Assembly: GCF_001463885.1 (NCBI RefSeq)
Contig: NZ_BBWQ01000011.1
Location: 248,001-312,000 of the forward strand
DNA: 64,000 nt
Origin: Aureimonas altamirensis
GTDB taxonomy: Bacteria; Pseudomonadota; Alphaproteobacteria; Rhizobiales; Rhizobiaceae
Direction of reading: 5' to 3'
Positions within the stretch are counted from its first letter, which is position 1. Every line of letters starts with the position of its first letter. This document shows, piece after piece, positions 1-8,221 of the stretch. The notes beneath the pieces were generated by a model that saw nothing but the letters and a program-made list of their open reading frames with translations, ran no database searches and was not told the DNA's origin. The translations under genes were made by a program, and so were the position numbers.

Positions 1-675
1 CAGGTGCTGGGCGTGTCGATCATCCCACCCTACCGCACCTACATTCTCTACGAGGTCTTCATCACGCCGGGGCTGATCGGCATGATCCTTCTGTTCAACG
101 GCATGCAATCCTCTTTGTCGATGGTCTACGACCGCGAATCCGGGTCGATGAAGACGTTGCTCGTCAGCCCGCTGCCCCGCTGGTTCCTGCTGGTGTCCAA
201 GCTTGCGGCGGGCGTCATGGTTGCGGTTTTGCAGGCCTATGTGTTTCTGGCCATCGCCTGGTTCTGGCGCGTGCGGCCGCCCGAGTTCGGCTACATCACC
301 GTCTTGCCCGCAATTATCCTGTCGGGCCTGATGCTGGGGGCGCTCGGCATGCTGCTGTCGTCGCTGGTGCGGCAGCTCGAAAATTTCGCCGGGGTGATGA
401 ACTTCGTCATCTTCCCGATGTATTTCGCCTCATCGGCGCTGTACCCCCTGTGGCGGGTGCGGGAGTCCTCGCCGCTGCTTTACCACATATGCCAGTTGAA
501 CCCCTTCACCCATGCGGTCGAGCTGATCCGCTTCGCCCTATACGGGCAGGTCAATGTGCCGGCCCTGGCGGTCGTGACGGCCTGCACGGCAGCCTTCCTC
601 GGCCTCGCCATCCTCGCCTACGACCCCATGCGCGGTACGATCGCCCGCAAGGGCGAAGCGCGTCCCGCAAGCTGA
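1..675 (+). CDS. PedC-like ABC transporter permease (ABC-2 family), 5' truncated
   Basis: This is the C-terminal part of an inner-membrane ABC-2 type permease. The reading frame is open from base 1, so the true start lies upstream of the window. About 224 residues are visible, with roughly five hydrophobic segments (near residues 15-35, 62-85, 98-120, 130-155 and 185-205) and the ABC-2 hallmark YDRESGSMKTLLVSPLPR before a long transmembrane pair. Permeases of this type (TIGR03861, alcohol ABC transporter PedC) accompany PQQ-alcohol dehydrogenase clusters, which fits the XoxF operon that follows. The ATPase partner is presumably to the left. The transported substrate is unknown. Assignment to the PedC branch rests on context plus family resemblance. 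Confidence 0.8.
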   Translation, partial: QVLGVSIIPPYRTYILYEVFITPGLIGMILLFNGMQSSLSMVYDRESGSMKTLLVSPLPRWFLLVSKLAAGVMVAVLQAYVFLAIAWFWRVRPPEFGYITVLPAIILSGLMLGALGMLLSSLVRQLENFAGVMNFVIFPMYFASSALYPLWRVRESSPLLYHICQLNPFTHAVELIRFALYGQVNVPALAVVTACTAAFLGLAILAYDPMRGTIARKGEARPAS

Positions 676-689
676 ACAGGAGATGCCCA

Positions 690-1400
690 ATGCGCCTGAC
701 CGCCCTCATCGCCTGCGGGCTCTGGCTTTTCCCCGCTGTGGCGCCGGCCCAGGCGCCGGCCCCGCGCGAGATACCCGAAGGCTTCGTCCTGCCCGGCCCG
801 GCACCCAAGGGCAACGCCGCCGCAAACCCCGTCCTGGCCGCGCCGGAGCATCATGGCAGCGCCGACTGGCCCTGCATCCAGCGCAAGGTTGCCCGGATGG
901 ATGCCGCGCAGATCTGGCCCGCCGCGCCTGAAACCGTTGCCCAGCCGGAACGCACGCCGGCCGAGCGCCAGCTTGTGCGGGAGATCGCCCAGCGCCGCGT
1001 GCCGATACCAGATGCACGCCAGCGCCTGACCGACCATCTGGCGGCGTTGCCGCCGGAGCGGCGCAGGGCGGCTGCCGAAGCCGTCTTCATCGACCTGTTG
1101 CATGAGCTGAACCGCGAGCGGGCCGATGTCATCAACGGCATCGGCCGCTATGCCGGCAAGCAGAAGACCCTAGCCGAAAGCATCCGTGCCGAGACGGCAA
1201 AGTTCGACAGGCTGATGAGCCAGCCTATGCCCGACCAGAACGAAGTTGCCCGGGAACAGGAGGCCCTGCTTTGGCAGACGCGCGTCTTCGACGAGCGCCG
1301 CCAATCCCTGACATATGTCTGCGAGGTGCCTGTGCTGATCGAGCAGCGCATGTTTGCCCTTGGCCGGCTTCTTAAGGATTTTGCGGAGAACGATCGCTAG
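690..1400 (+). CDS. secreted protein of unknown function in the PQQ cluster
   Basis: I do not recognise a family. The ATG at 690 is preceded by an AGGAG ribosome site at 678-682, and the gene lies 14 bases after the permease stop, so the two are probably cotranscribed. A longer in-frame reading from 450 runs through the permease gene and is rejected. The 236-residue product starts with a clear signal peptide ending near AQA-PA. A Pro/Ala-rich stretch follows, then a helical region rich in Arg, Glu and Gln, with two Cys (in WPCIQ and TYVCEV) that could pair in the periplasm. Its 3' end overlaps the convergent DUF6522-like gene by 29 bases. Its role in alcohol oxidation is inferred only from position. 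Confidence 0.75.
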   Translation: MRLTALIACGLWLFPAVAPAQAPAPREIPEGFVLPGPAPKGNAAANPVLAAPEHHGSADWPCIQRKVARMDAAQIWPAAPETVAQPERTPAERQLVREIAQRRVPIPDARQRLTDHLAALPPERRRAAAEAVFIDLLHELNRERADVINGIGRYAGKQKTLAESIRAETAKFDRLMSQPMPDQNEVAREQEALLWQTRVFDERRQSLTYVCEVPVLIEQRMFALGRLLKDFAENDR

Positions 1401-1668
1401 ACCTGGCGGGCGACAGGCCCATCGATTCCGACTGCAGGGCGCCATCCGCCGCCACGACGCCGCGCCAGACGCGGTTGCCGATCCGCACGGTCAGCCGCCA
1501 GCGTCCCAGATCCTCGCCCTCCCCGCGTTCCACGCGGCTCTGCACCAGACGCCGGGCCATCAGGCCCCGCATCTGCGTCTCGGTCAGGGAAAAACGCGCT
1601 GCCAGAAAATCGGCATCCAGCATGATGCCGTCATTCTCTACCGAAACGCCCGGATGCTTCGTATCCAT
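1372..1668 (-). CDS. DUF6522-like small protein
   Basis: The product is a 98-residue soluble protein with no signal peptide. The pattern LDADFLAARFSLTETQMRGL followed by a beta-rich core (GRWRLTVRIGNRVWR) resembles the small DUF6522 proteins found near respiratory and quinoprotein gene clusters in alphaproteobacteria. The function of that family is not established. It is the last gene of the minus-strand xox run, 42 bases after the DUF808 gene, and its 3' end overlaps the opposing gene at 690-1400. No good ribosome site precedes the ATG at 1668, so translation may depend on the upstream gene. The family call is tentative. Confidence 0.6.
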   Translation of the reverse strand: MDTKHPGVSVENDGIMLDADFLAARFSLTETQMRGLMARRLVQSRVERGEGEDLGRWRLTVRIGNRVWRGVVAADGALQSESMGLSPARSSDRSPQNP

Positions 1669-1710
1669 ATGGCTATTATGGACGCCCCGCCGGCCGGGGA
1701 CCAGACCTGG

Positions 1711-2697
1711 CTAGGCTTTCCCCTCCTGAATGGAGCGCAGGCCCGTCACAGCCTTCCAGAGGGGGCCGAGAACCTTCTCGACGATCGGGATCAACACAAA
1801 GCCCGCCGCAAGGCCGACGATGCCCGACCCGATGGCGGTGACCACCCATGTCACCGCGCCGGAGGCCGCAGGCACGAGACCGCCCGCGGCGACGGCGATA
1901 TCGTGGATGAAATGTTCGGGCGCGGCGATCCCGTAGCCGGCCAGGCTGTGGACGATGATGCCGCCGCCCACCCACACCATCGCAGCCGTACCGAGAATGG
2001 CGAGCCCCTTGAGAAAGCCCGGCATGCCACGCACCAGTCCACGCCCGATCGTGGCCAACGCCCTGTTGCTGCCCTTTGCCATGGCAAGCCCGACATCGTC
2101 GGCCTTCACGATCAGCGCGACGGCGCCATAGACGGCGACCGTGATGCCGATGGCCACCACCGCCATCACCGCCGCGCGCATCCACACCGTGTCCGGCCCA
2201 AGGCCCGCCAACGTGATCGCCATGATCTCGGCCGAAAGGATGAAGTCCGTCTTTATGGCACTGGCGACGCGCTCGTCTTCCAGCGTCCGTGCATCGGGCG
2301 CGACGGTGCCGATCTTCGCCTCGTGCTTGTGCGCCTTGTGCGGGGCGATCATCTCGAAGATCTTTTCCGCGCCCTCATAGGCGAGGTAAAGTCCGCCCAG
2401 CATCAGGATGGGGGTGATCGCCCAGGGCGCGAAGCTGCTGAGCAGAAGCCCCCCGGGCAGCAGGAAGACCAGCTTGTTGAACAGCGAACCACGCGCGATG
2501 CGCCAGACGATGGGCAGCTCCCGGTCGGCGGAAAAGCCGACGACATAGCGCGGCGTCACCGCCGCGTCGTCGATGACCACACCGGCCGCCTTGGCGCCGG
2601 CCTTGGCGGCCTGCGCCGCGACATCGTCCAGCGATGCCGCCGCAACCTTGGTCAGGGCGACGATGTCGTCCAGAAGCGCGATCAGTCCGATACTCAT
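1711..2697 (-). CDS. DUF808 (YedI-like) inner-membrane protein
   Basis: This 328-residue polytopic membrane protein is of the DUF808/YedI family, whose biochemical role is unknown. The start at 2697 gives the family N-terminus MSIGLIALLDDIVALTK. The next 50 residues include the conserved soluble segment on Ala-rich helices, and several hydrophobic segments lie between about residues 75 and 310. A longer reading from 2796 adds 33 non-family residues and is rejected. It sits downstream of the Cys-Trp protein gene with a 157-base gap, so it may be transcribed with the xox operon or on its own. A link with alcohol oxidation is by position only. Confidence 0.85.
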   Translation of the reverse strand: MSIGLIALLDDIVALTKVAAASLDDVAAQAAKAGAKAAGVVIDDAAVTPRYVVGFSADRELPIVWRIARGSLFNKLVFLLPGGLLLSSFAPWAITPILMLGGLYLAYEGAEKIFEMIAPHKAHKHEAKIGTVAPDARTLEDERVASAIKTDFILSAEIMAITLAGLGPDTVWMRAAVMAVVAIGITVAVYGAVALIVKADDVGLAMAKGSNRALATIGRGLVRGMPGFLKGLAILGTAAMVWVGGGIIVHSLAGYGIAAPEHFIHDIAVAAGGLVPAASGAVTWVVTAIGSGIVGLAAGFVLIPIVEKVLGPLWKAVTGLRSIQEGKA

Positions 2698-2854
2698 GCC
2701 CAGTCCCTCGAAATCGAATCCCGTCGCGTCCCGACGATCATCTATCTTTGCCTCGCGACCCTGCTTGGCAAGGCGAGGCTTGGGTACAACGGGCAATCCG
2801 CGAAAGTTTCCCGATTCCGTTTAACGGCGGGCGCAGCGGAGGCGACGGCCTGGC

Positions 2855-3394
2855 CTATTGCGGCTCGTGCGGCTGCAAGGGCTGTCCGGCCTGCGACCAG
2901 CCGTCGGTGCCGTCCGGATACCAGGCGACGGAGGTATAACCCATGGCGATGGCACGTCGGGCGGCATTCCAGCTCATCCAGCAATTTCGCTGGCAGTAGA
3001 ACACCAGCGGATGGGCACGGTCGCCGCCACTGGCCTTTGCGAGTCCCTCGGTGAAGTAACGCTCCGTCTGCGGTGCGAGATCGCCATAACCCGTGTCGGC
3101 CAGCCAGACGGACCCCGGGATGGCGTCGCGACGTGCGGGATGCCAGATGGTGCCTTCCGGGAGATTGTCGGGCTTCGGCGCGCGCGGCAGCACATCGACG
3201 AACACCGCCTCGCCGTCGCGCCACAGGGCGACCGCTTCGTCGGTGGTCAATACATGCGCCCCGGCCAGCGTGGCCGGTGTCGGCGCACGGTAATCGGAGC
3301 GTCGATAGTCGCCGGGCTCGCTCACCTCAGCGGCGGCCTGTGCGCCGAAGACCAGCGACAGCAGCGCCAGCATGGCCGGGGCGGAGCGCCGCAT
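2855..3394 (-). CDS. PQQ-catabolism-associated Cys-Trp motif protein (rhodanese-like)
   Basis: This exported protein belongs to TIGR03865, the PQQ-dependent catabolism-associated CXXCW motif family. The 179-residue product begins at the ATG at 3394, four bases after the XoxJ stop, and has a signal peptide ending at AQAAAEV. The rest resembles a rhodanese fold: residues 58-70 read WRDGEAVFVDVLPR, and the putative active loop is VFYCQRNCWMSW, with Cys134, Cys138 and Trp139. The two Cys suggest persulfide, thiol-transfer or disulfide chemistry in the periplasm. Its partner is unknown. The SoxYZ-like carrier and SoxH-like hydrolase nearby are natural candidates. Confidence 0.88.
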   Translation of the reverse strand: MRRSAPAMLALLSLVFGAQAAAEVSEPGDYRRSDYRAPTPATLAGAHVLTTDEAVALWRDGEAVFVDVLPRAPKPDNLPEGTIWHPARRDAIPGSVWLADTGYGDLAPQTERYFTEGLAKASGGDRAHPLVFYCQRNCWMSWNAARRAIAMGYTSVAWYPDGTDGWSQAGQPLQPHEPQ

Positions 3395-3398
3395 GGTC

Positions 3399-4259
3399 TT
3401 ATCCGCCCTGCGCCGGAGCAATGGGGCGGTTCTGCTCGTCCAGCAGCGGGATGCCGTAGGACAACAGGATTTCGTTGATGTCATCCTGGTTTTCGGCGAT
3501 CACCCGGTTCAACGTGCGCTTCCACTCCTGGTCGCTCGGCCGTACACCCATGGTGATGCGAAACACCATTGCCGGCCCGCGCGGCTCTTTCAGCAAGGGT
3601 ACGACAACGTAGTCGGCGCCGGCCTTGCCGGCCTGGTACGCGGCCAGCGGGCCCCAGAGAACGGCTGCATCGATGACGCCGTTTTCCAGATCCGCCATCA
3701 TGTCGGCTGCGGAATTGTCGATCCTCGTATCGACCATGAGCTGGTAGCCCTTGGCCTTGCCCATCAACCCGGCCTTGGCGATGAAGGTTGCCGGCGGCGT
3801 ACCGGCGACGACGCCGACCGTCTTGTCCTTCAGCCGCGCATCTTCCAGCGTTTCGACGCCGTCGAGCCCGCTGCCCTTGCGATAGACGATCGCATAGGCG
3901 GTGCGGTAGTAGGCGTTGGTGTTCTGGACCAGTTCGTCGCCCTGCGGATAGCTCATGATGATATCGCAGCGATGCAGGCCCAGCGTCATCCGCACGAAAC
4001 CGGTCGCCTGCGGAAAGTAGGTATAGCTGACCGACTTGCGGCCGAGCTTGCCCGCAAGGAAGGTGGCGAGTTCGTTTTCGAAACCTTCGCCCTTCTGGTT
4101 GGAATAGGGCATGGAGTTGGGATCGGCGCAGACGCGCAGTACGTCGGGATCGACCAGCTCGATGGCTCCGCCGAAATCCCTGTCCTGCGCACGGGCGGAA
4201 GCCGGCGCAAGGGCGCCGGCCACCATAAGCGCGATCATGAGCGTCAGAAGCCGAGGCAT
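3399..4259 (-). CDS. xoxJ: XoxJ/MxaJ-like quinoprotein-associated periplasmic binding protein
   Basis: This 286-residue periplasmic protein has the fold of family-3 solute-binding proteins (TIGR03871, quinoprotein dehydrogenase-associated). Such proteins are thought to help mature or activate methanol dehydrogenase rather than import a nutrient. A signal peptide ends near ASARAQD, and motifs such as LRVCADPNSMPYSNQKGEGF, DIIMSYPQGDE and VGVVAGTPPATF are typical. The ATG at 4259 overlaps the end of the cytochrome gene by 16 bases, consistent with translational coupling. Position directly behind xoxF and the cytochrome gene is the standard xoxFGJ order. Confidence 0.92.
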   Translation of the reverse strand: MPRLLTLMIALMVAGALAPASARAQDRDFGGAIELVDPDVLRVCADPNSMPYSNQKGEGFENELATFLAGKLGRKSVSYTYFPQATGFVRMTLGLHRCDIIMSYPQGDELVQNTNAYYRTAYAIVYRKGSGLDGVETLEDARLKDKTVGVVAGTPPATFIAKAGLMGKAKGYQLMVDTRIDNSAADMMADLENGVIDAAVLWGPLAAYQAGKAGADYVVVPLLKEPRGPAMVFRITMGVRPSDQEWKRTLNRVIAENQDDINEILLSYGIPLLDEQNRPIAPAQGG

Positions 4260-4792
4260 TCGTTTTCCGCCGCGCGTGCCTGTTCGTTGATCGGCGGACG
4301 CTTCGGCTCTCCCTTGCCGACGACGCCGTCCGTACGGGCGCGGAGATAGACGTAGATGGCGTCCAGATAGCACATCACGTTCTTGTCTTCGCCCCAGGCC
4401 GGCATCACCGAATTGCCGCCGGTGTTCCACACGTTCTGCTGTCCGCCGACGACGACGCCGGTGAAGGCGTAGTAATCCATCTGCTTGAGGGATTCCGTCA
4501 GGTTGGGCGCGAAGGACGAGCCCTGCCCGTCCGGCCCATGGCACTGCATGCAGTTGGCCGTGTATTTCTTGTAGCCGCGCCACGTATAGAAATCGGCGGT
4601 CCCGTCCTGCTGCAGCGAATAGGTCGGCACGTCGGCGGAGTCCACGAACTTGCCGTTTTCCCCCTCCGTCGCCTCGACACCGTTGTTGACGGTGTCGAGC
4701 GATGGATGGGCAGAAGGCTGCTGCTGCTGCGCCGACGCCGTCCCCATTGCGAGGAAGACGACGCCGGCAAACGCCAAGATTACCCTGTTCAT
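4244..4792 (-). CDS. xoxG: methanol-oxidation c-type cytochrome (XoxG-like)
   Basis: This exported monohaem cytochrome c is the likely electron acceptor of XoxF. The start at 4792 is preceded by GGAG at a good distance and gives a 182-residue precursor with a signal peptide ending at ASAQ. A start at 4822 is possible but less well placed. The haem site is CMQCH at residues 81-85, and Met130 in NSVMPAWG is the probable axial ligand. Two further Cys, 141 and 179, match the four-Cys methanol-metabolism cytochrome family (TIGR03874). The gene starts 19 bases after the xoxF stop. Confidence 0.92.
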   Translation of the reverse strand: MNRVILAFAGVVFLAMGTASAQQQQPSAHPSLDTVNNGVEATEGENGKFVDSADVPTYSLQQDGTADFYTWRGYKKYTANCMQCHGPDGQGSSFAPNLTESLKQMDYYAFTGVVVGGQQNVWNTGGNSVMPAWGEDKNVMCYLDAIYVYLRARTDGVVGKGEPKRPPINEQARAAENECLGF

Positions 4793-4811
4793 CGACAAAC
4801 CGTCTCCGATC

Positions 4812-6668
4812 TTAATTGCCATCGGTCGCGGAGGCTGTCTGGTCGGGTACGGTGAAGACGGTCAGCTGCCCGCCCAGTGCCGTGTATCGGGACAGCGAGG
4901 CATAGCCGCCGACCGCGCCGAGGCCGTCATTGGCATCGGTCAGGCCAGCCGCGAGGCCGATGCCGGCCCAGCCGCCGATGCCGGACAATACGGCCACATA
5001 CTGCTGCCCGTCGCGCTCATAGGTCGTGACGTTGCCGATGATGCCGGACGGCGTCTTGAAGCTGTAGAGCTCCTTGCCCGTTTCCGCGTCGACGGCCTTC
5101 AGGTAGCCTTCCAGCGTTCCGTAGAAGACGACGCCGCCACCGGTGGCCAGCGCGCCCGACCACACCGAGAACTTCTCGGGGATCGACCATTTGATCTCGC
5201 CCGAGCTGGCGTCCCAGGCAATGAAGTTGCCCATGCCGCCATGGCTGTTCGGCGCCGGATACATCGACAGGGTTGCGCCGACATAGGGTTGCCCGGCCGT
5301 GTAGGCGACGCGGAACGGCTCGTAGTCCATGCAGACGTGATTGGTCGGCACGTAGAACATGCCCGTGTCCGGAGAGAACGCGGCCGGCTGCTGGTCCTTG
5401 GTGCCCAGGGCCGCCGGGCAGATGCCCGTGGTGTTGACGTCTTCGCCGTTGAATTCCGTCGAATACTGGTCCACCACCTGCGGCCGGCCGTACTGATCGG
5501 AGTTCTTGTCCATCACCACTTCGGTCGCCCAGTTGACGACCGGGTCGTATTTCTTGGCTACCAGCAACTCGCCCGATACCCGGTCGAGCGTGTAGGCAAA
5601 GCCGTTCCGGTCGAAATGCACGAGCGCCTTGCGGTCCTGTCCATCCACCGGAATATCGGCCAGGATCATCTCGTTGACGCCGTCGAAATCCCATTCGTCG
5701 TGCGGGGTCATCTGGTAGACCCATTTCGCCATGCCGGTATCGGCATCGCGGGCGAAGATGGTCATCGACCATTTATTGTCGCCAGGGCGCTGCGAGGGGT
5801 TCCAGGTCGATGGGTTGCCCGAGCCGTAATAGACGAGGTTCGTCTCCGGATCGTAGGAGAACCAACCCCAGGTCGTGCCGCCGCCGATCTTCCACTGATC
5901 GCCTTCCCAGGTCTTGAGGGACGAATCCTTGCCCACCGGCTTGCCGAGTTCGGTCGTCTTTTCCGGATCGAAGAGCATCTCCTCGTCCGGCCCGGTCGAA
6001 TAGGCGCGCCAGGCGACGGAACCGTCCTTCAGATTATAGGCGGTCAGCGAGCCGCGCACGCCGAACTCGCCGCCGGAAATGCCGATATAGACCTTGTCCT
6101 TCACCACCAGCGGCGCGGCCGTGCCGGTTTCGCCCTTGGACGCATCGCCATTCTTGACCGACCAGAGCTGCTCGCCCGTGTCGGCATTGAGCGCGACGAC
6201 CGAGGTGTCGGCCTGATGCAGGATGATCTTGGCCGGCTGATCGCCCTCGGGCGGCACATAGGCGACGCCGCGGTTCACGGTGTCGCAGCACATCACCGGG
6301 ATGACGTTGGCATCCTGACGCGGCTCGTATTTCCACTTGATCGCGCCGTCTTCGGAAAGATCGAGCGCGTAGACGATGTTGGGGAACGGCGTATGCACGA
6401 ACATCGTGTCGCCGATCACGAGGGGGCCGCCTTCATGACCACGCAAGACGCCGGTCGAGAAGGACCAGGCGACCTGAAGATCGCCCACATTGGCCTTGTC
6501 GATGTTCTTGAGCGGCGAGTAACGGGTATTAGCGTAGTCGCCCGACTGCATGACCCAGTTGGTCGGATCCTTGCCGAGCTCAGCGAGAGACTCGTTGGCC
6601 CCCGCACCGGAACTCAGGGCAAGCAGCATCGTCGAGGCGGCGGCCGCCTTCGTTATGGATTTCAGCAC
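4812..6668 (-). CDS. xoxF: lanthanide-type PQQ methanol dehydrogenase XoxF
   Basis: This periplasmic quinoprotein oxidises methanol, and possibly formaldehyde or ethanol, with PQQ as cofactor. I chose the GTG at 6668 because GGGAGGA lies just ahead of it; an ATG at 6686 would put that site inside the gene. The 618-residue product has a signal peptide ending near GAGA. It has tryptophan-docking repeats of an eight-bladed propeller, the vicinal disulfide Cys127-Cys128 (VMCCDTV) that stacks on PQQ, and catalytic Asp327 in HDEWDFDG. Asp329, two residues later, is the extra lanthanide ligand that distinguishes XoxF from calcium-type MxaF, which has Ala there. It heads the xoxF-xoxG-xoxJ operon. 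Confidence 0.97.
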   Translation of the reverse strand: MLKSITKAAAASTMLLALSSGAGANESLAELGKDPTNWVMQSGDYANTRYSPLKNIDKANVGDLQVAWSFSTGVLRGHEGGPLVIGDTMFVHTPFPNIVYALDLSEDGAIKWKYEPRQDANVIPVMCCDTVNRGVAYVPPEGDQPAKIILHQADTSVVALNADTGEQLWSVKNGDASKGETGTAAPLVVKDKVYIGISGGEFGVRGSLTAYNLKDGSVAWRAYSTGPDEEMLFDPEKTTELGKPVGKDSSLKTWEGDQWKIGGGTTWGWFSYDPETNLVYYGSGNPSTWNPSQRPGDNKWSMTIFARDADTGMAKWVYQMTPHDEWDFDGVNEMILADIPVDGQDRKALVHFDRNGFAYTLDRVSGELLVAKKYDPVVNWATEVVMDKNSDQYGRPQVVDQYSTEFNGEDVNTTGICPAALGTKDQQPAAFSPDTGMFYVPTNHVCMDYEPFRVAYTAGQPYVGATLSMYPAPNSHGGMGNFIAWDASSGEIKWSIPEKFSVWSGALATGGGVVFYGTLEGYLKAVDAETGKELYSFKTPSGIIGNVTTYERDGQQYVAVLSGIGGWAGIGLAAGLTDANDGLGAVGGYASLSRYTALGGQLTVFTVPDQTASATDGN

Positions 6669-7196
6669 GGATTCCTCCCAAAGCAAGCGTCAGCAAGCCA
6701 TGCGCGGTCGCGGAACCGCACGAGCAACATCGCAATGTTAATTGGGGACGGTTTCCGGCAGCGTGTCACGACCGCCAATAGGGGTCCTGGTGGGCACCGT
6801 TAAAGTTCGCCCTACCGAGGCCTTCGAGATCTGTCGACGCTCCCAACACCGACAGCCTTGAAGCCGGAAACCAAGGATGAAGCTAGGCCGAGTTTCCCGT
6901 TTGTGCAAGTATCAATTGAAAGAATTTGTTGCTGCAACGCAAACACATATATCATTGCACCGCAGCAAGGACAATATTGTAAGTAAATATGGCTCGCGTA
7001 ACGGCGTTACATAAGATGATATCACGGCGACACGAGGCCCCATGACGAAGATCGGCTTTCGATCAACCGGTTCGACGCAGGTCTAAACTGCCTTCCAGGG
7101 GTGGCATGAACTGCAACTCGACGATCGGGATATGGGAGCTCAACCTGAAATTGTTGTTCGGTCCCCTTTGCTTCCGACTAATGGAAAGGTTCTATT
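6669..7196. promoter_or_regulatory. divergent control region between xoxF and the SoxH-like gene
   Basis: These 528 bases carry no supported gene. They separate the leftward xox operon from the rightward SoxH/SoxYZ operon and must hold both promoters. Composition drops sharply from about 6890 to 7020, where A/T runs include ATATATCATTG and the palindrome CAATATTG. The xoxF ribosome site GGGAGGA is at 6674-6680 on the minus strand. A GGAAAGG stretch precedes the GTG at 7197. I could not assign a specific regulator site or a convincing -35/-10 pair. Confidence 0.6.
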
Positions 7197-8156
7197 GTGA
7201 TCCGTATCCTGAATCCGACATGGACTTTTTCCCGACTTCAAGCAGCACAGGGCTTTGCGGCCGTCGCGGTCATATGGGGCATGGGCTTTTCGGAAGCTGC
7301 CGAACCCATCGACTTCAAGGAAATGGAGCCCGGACTGTACATTCATGTCGGCCAGGTGGCAGTGCCGGACAGCGCGAATCAGGGTGATACGTCCAATATC
7401 GCCTTCGTCGTCGGCAACGACATGGTGGTTGTGGTGGACGCCGGCGGCAGCCGAGCCATTGGGCAAGCCACGCTGGACGCGATCCGGGGCGTGACGGACA
7501 AGCCGGTCGGCTGGCTTATCCTGACACACATGCACCCGGACCATGTCGCCGGATCCGCTCCGCTGGTGGAGGCCGGCGCAACCGTGATCGCGCATTCCGG
7601 ATACGAGGCGTCCATCGCGCCGCGCCGCGACTTCTACCGCGATCTCGAAGTTCGGCGGCAGGACGGTGATCCGGAGGCGTTCTTCTTTTCCGCGCCCGAC
7701 GAGGTGGTGGAGGGCGATCGCATCATCGATCTCGGCAACCGCCGGCTCCGGCTGACATCCTGGCCGGTTGCCCACACGGCAACCGACCTGACCGTGCTGG
7801 ACGAAACGTCCGGGACGTTGATCGCCGGCGACCTCGTCTTTGTCGACCACGTGCCGACGCTCGATGGCAGCCTGAAAGGCTGGATCGCAGCCTTGCCGCA
7901 ACTGGCGGCCATCCCCGCCCGGCAGGTCGTGCCGGGCCATGGCCCGGCGCCGCAGCCCTGGCCGGAGGCACTGCGCAATGAGGCCCGCTACCTTGACGTG
8001 CTTGCCCGCGACATCAGGGCGCAGATCGCGTCCGGCGGCTCGATCGGCGCGGCCCAGACCGGCGCTGCGGCGTCCGAACGCGGGAAATGGGCGCTCTTCG
8101 ATGCGTATAACGGGCAAAACGTGTCTGCCGCCTTCACCGAGCTCGAATGGGAATAG
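7197..8156 (+). CDS. SoxH-like quinoprotein relay zinc metallohydrolase
   Basis: This is an exported metallo-beta-lactamase-fold hydrolase of the quinoprotein relay / SoxH-related families (TIGR04558/TIGR04559), 319 residues. The metal ligands are visible: His111, His113, Asp115 and His116 in THMHPDH, His193 in VAHTATD, Asp212 in IAGDL and His248 in VPGHGP, so a two-metal site is intact. A signal sequence covers about the first 35 residues and ends near SEAAE. The GTG start is preceded by GGAAAGG. It is followed 65 bases later by the SoxYZ-like carrier. Its substrate is not known; hydrolysis of a thioester or adduct held on the carrier Cys is an inference from the Sox parallel. Confidence 0.9.
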   Translation: MIRILNPTWTFSRLQAAQGFAAVAVIWGMGFSEAAEPIDFKEMEPGLYIHVGQVAVPDSANQGDTSNIAFVVGNDMVVVVDAGGSRAIGQATLDAIRGVTDKPVGWLILTHMHPDHVAGSAPLVEAGATVIAHSGYEASIAPRRDFYRDLEVRRQDGDPEAFFFSAPDEVVEGDRIIDLGNRRLRLTSWPVAHTATDLTVLDETSGTLIAGDLVFVDHVPTLDGSLKGWIAALPQLAAIPARQVVPGHGPAPQPWPEALRNEARYLDVLARDIRAQIASGGSIGAAQTGAAASERGKWALFDAYNGQNVSAAFTELEWE

Positions 8157-8221
8157 GCTTCCCTTCCGGATCGCGGCGCGCCACATTCACCACGGGCATC
8201 GTCGATCTGGGAGGATCGGAC

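Noticed and set aside
7106-7387. 93-residue plus-strand frame at the start of the SoxH-like gene
   Set aside because: It overlaps the SoxH-like gene in another frame and has no family features. The hydrolase frame has a full set of metal ligands.
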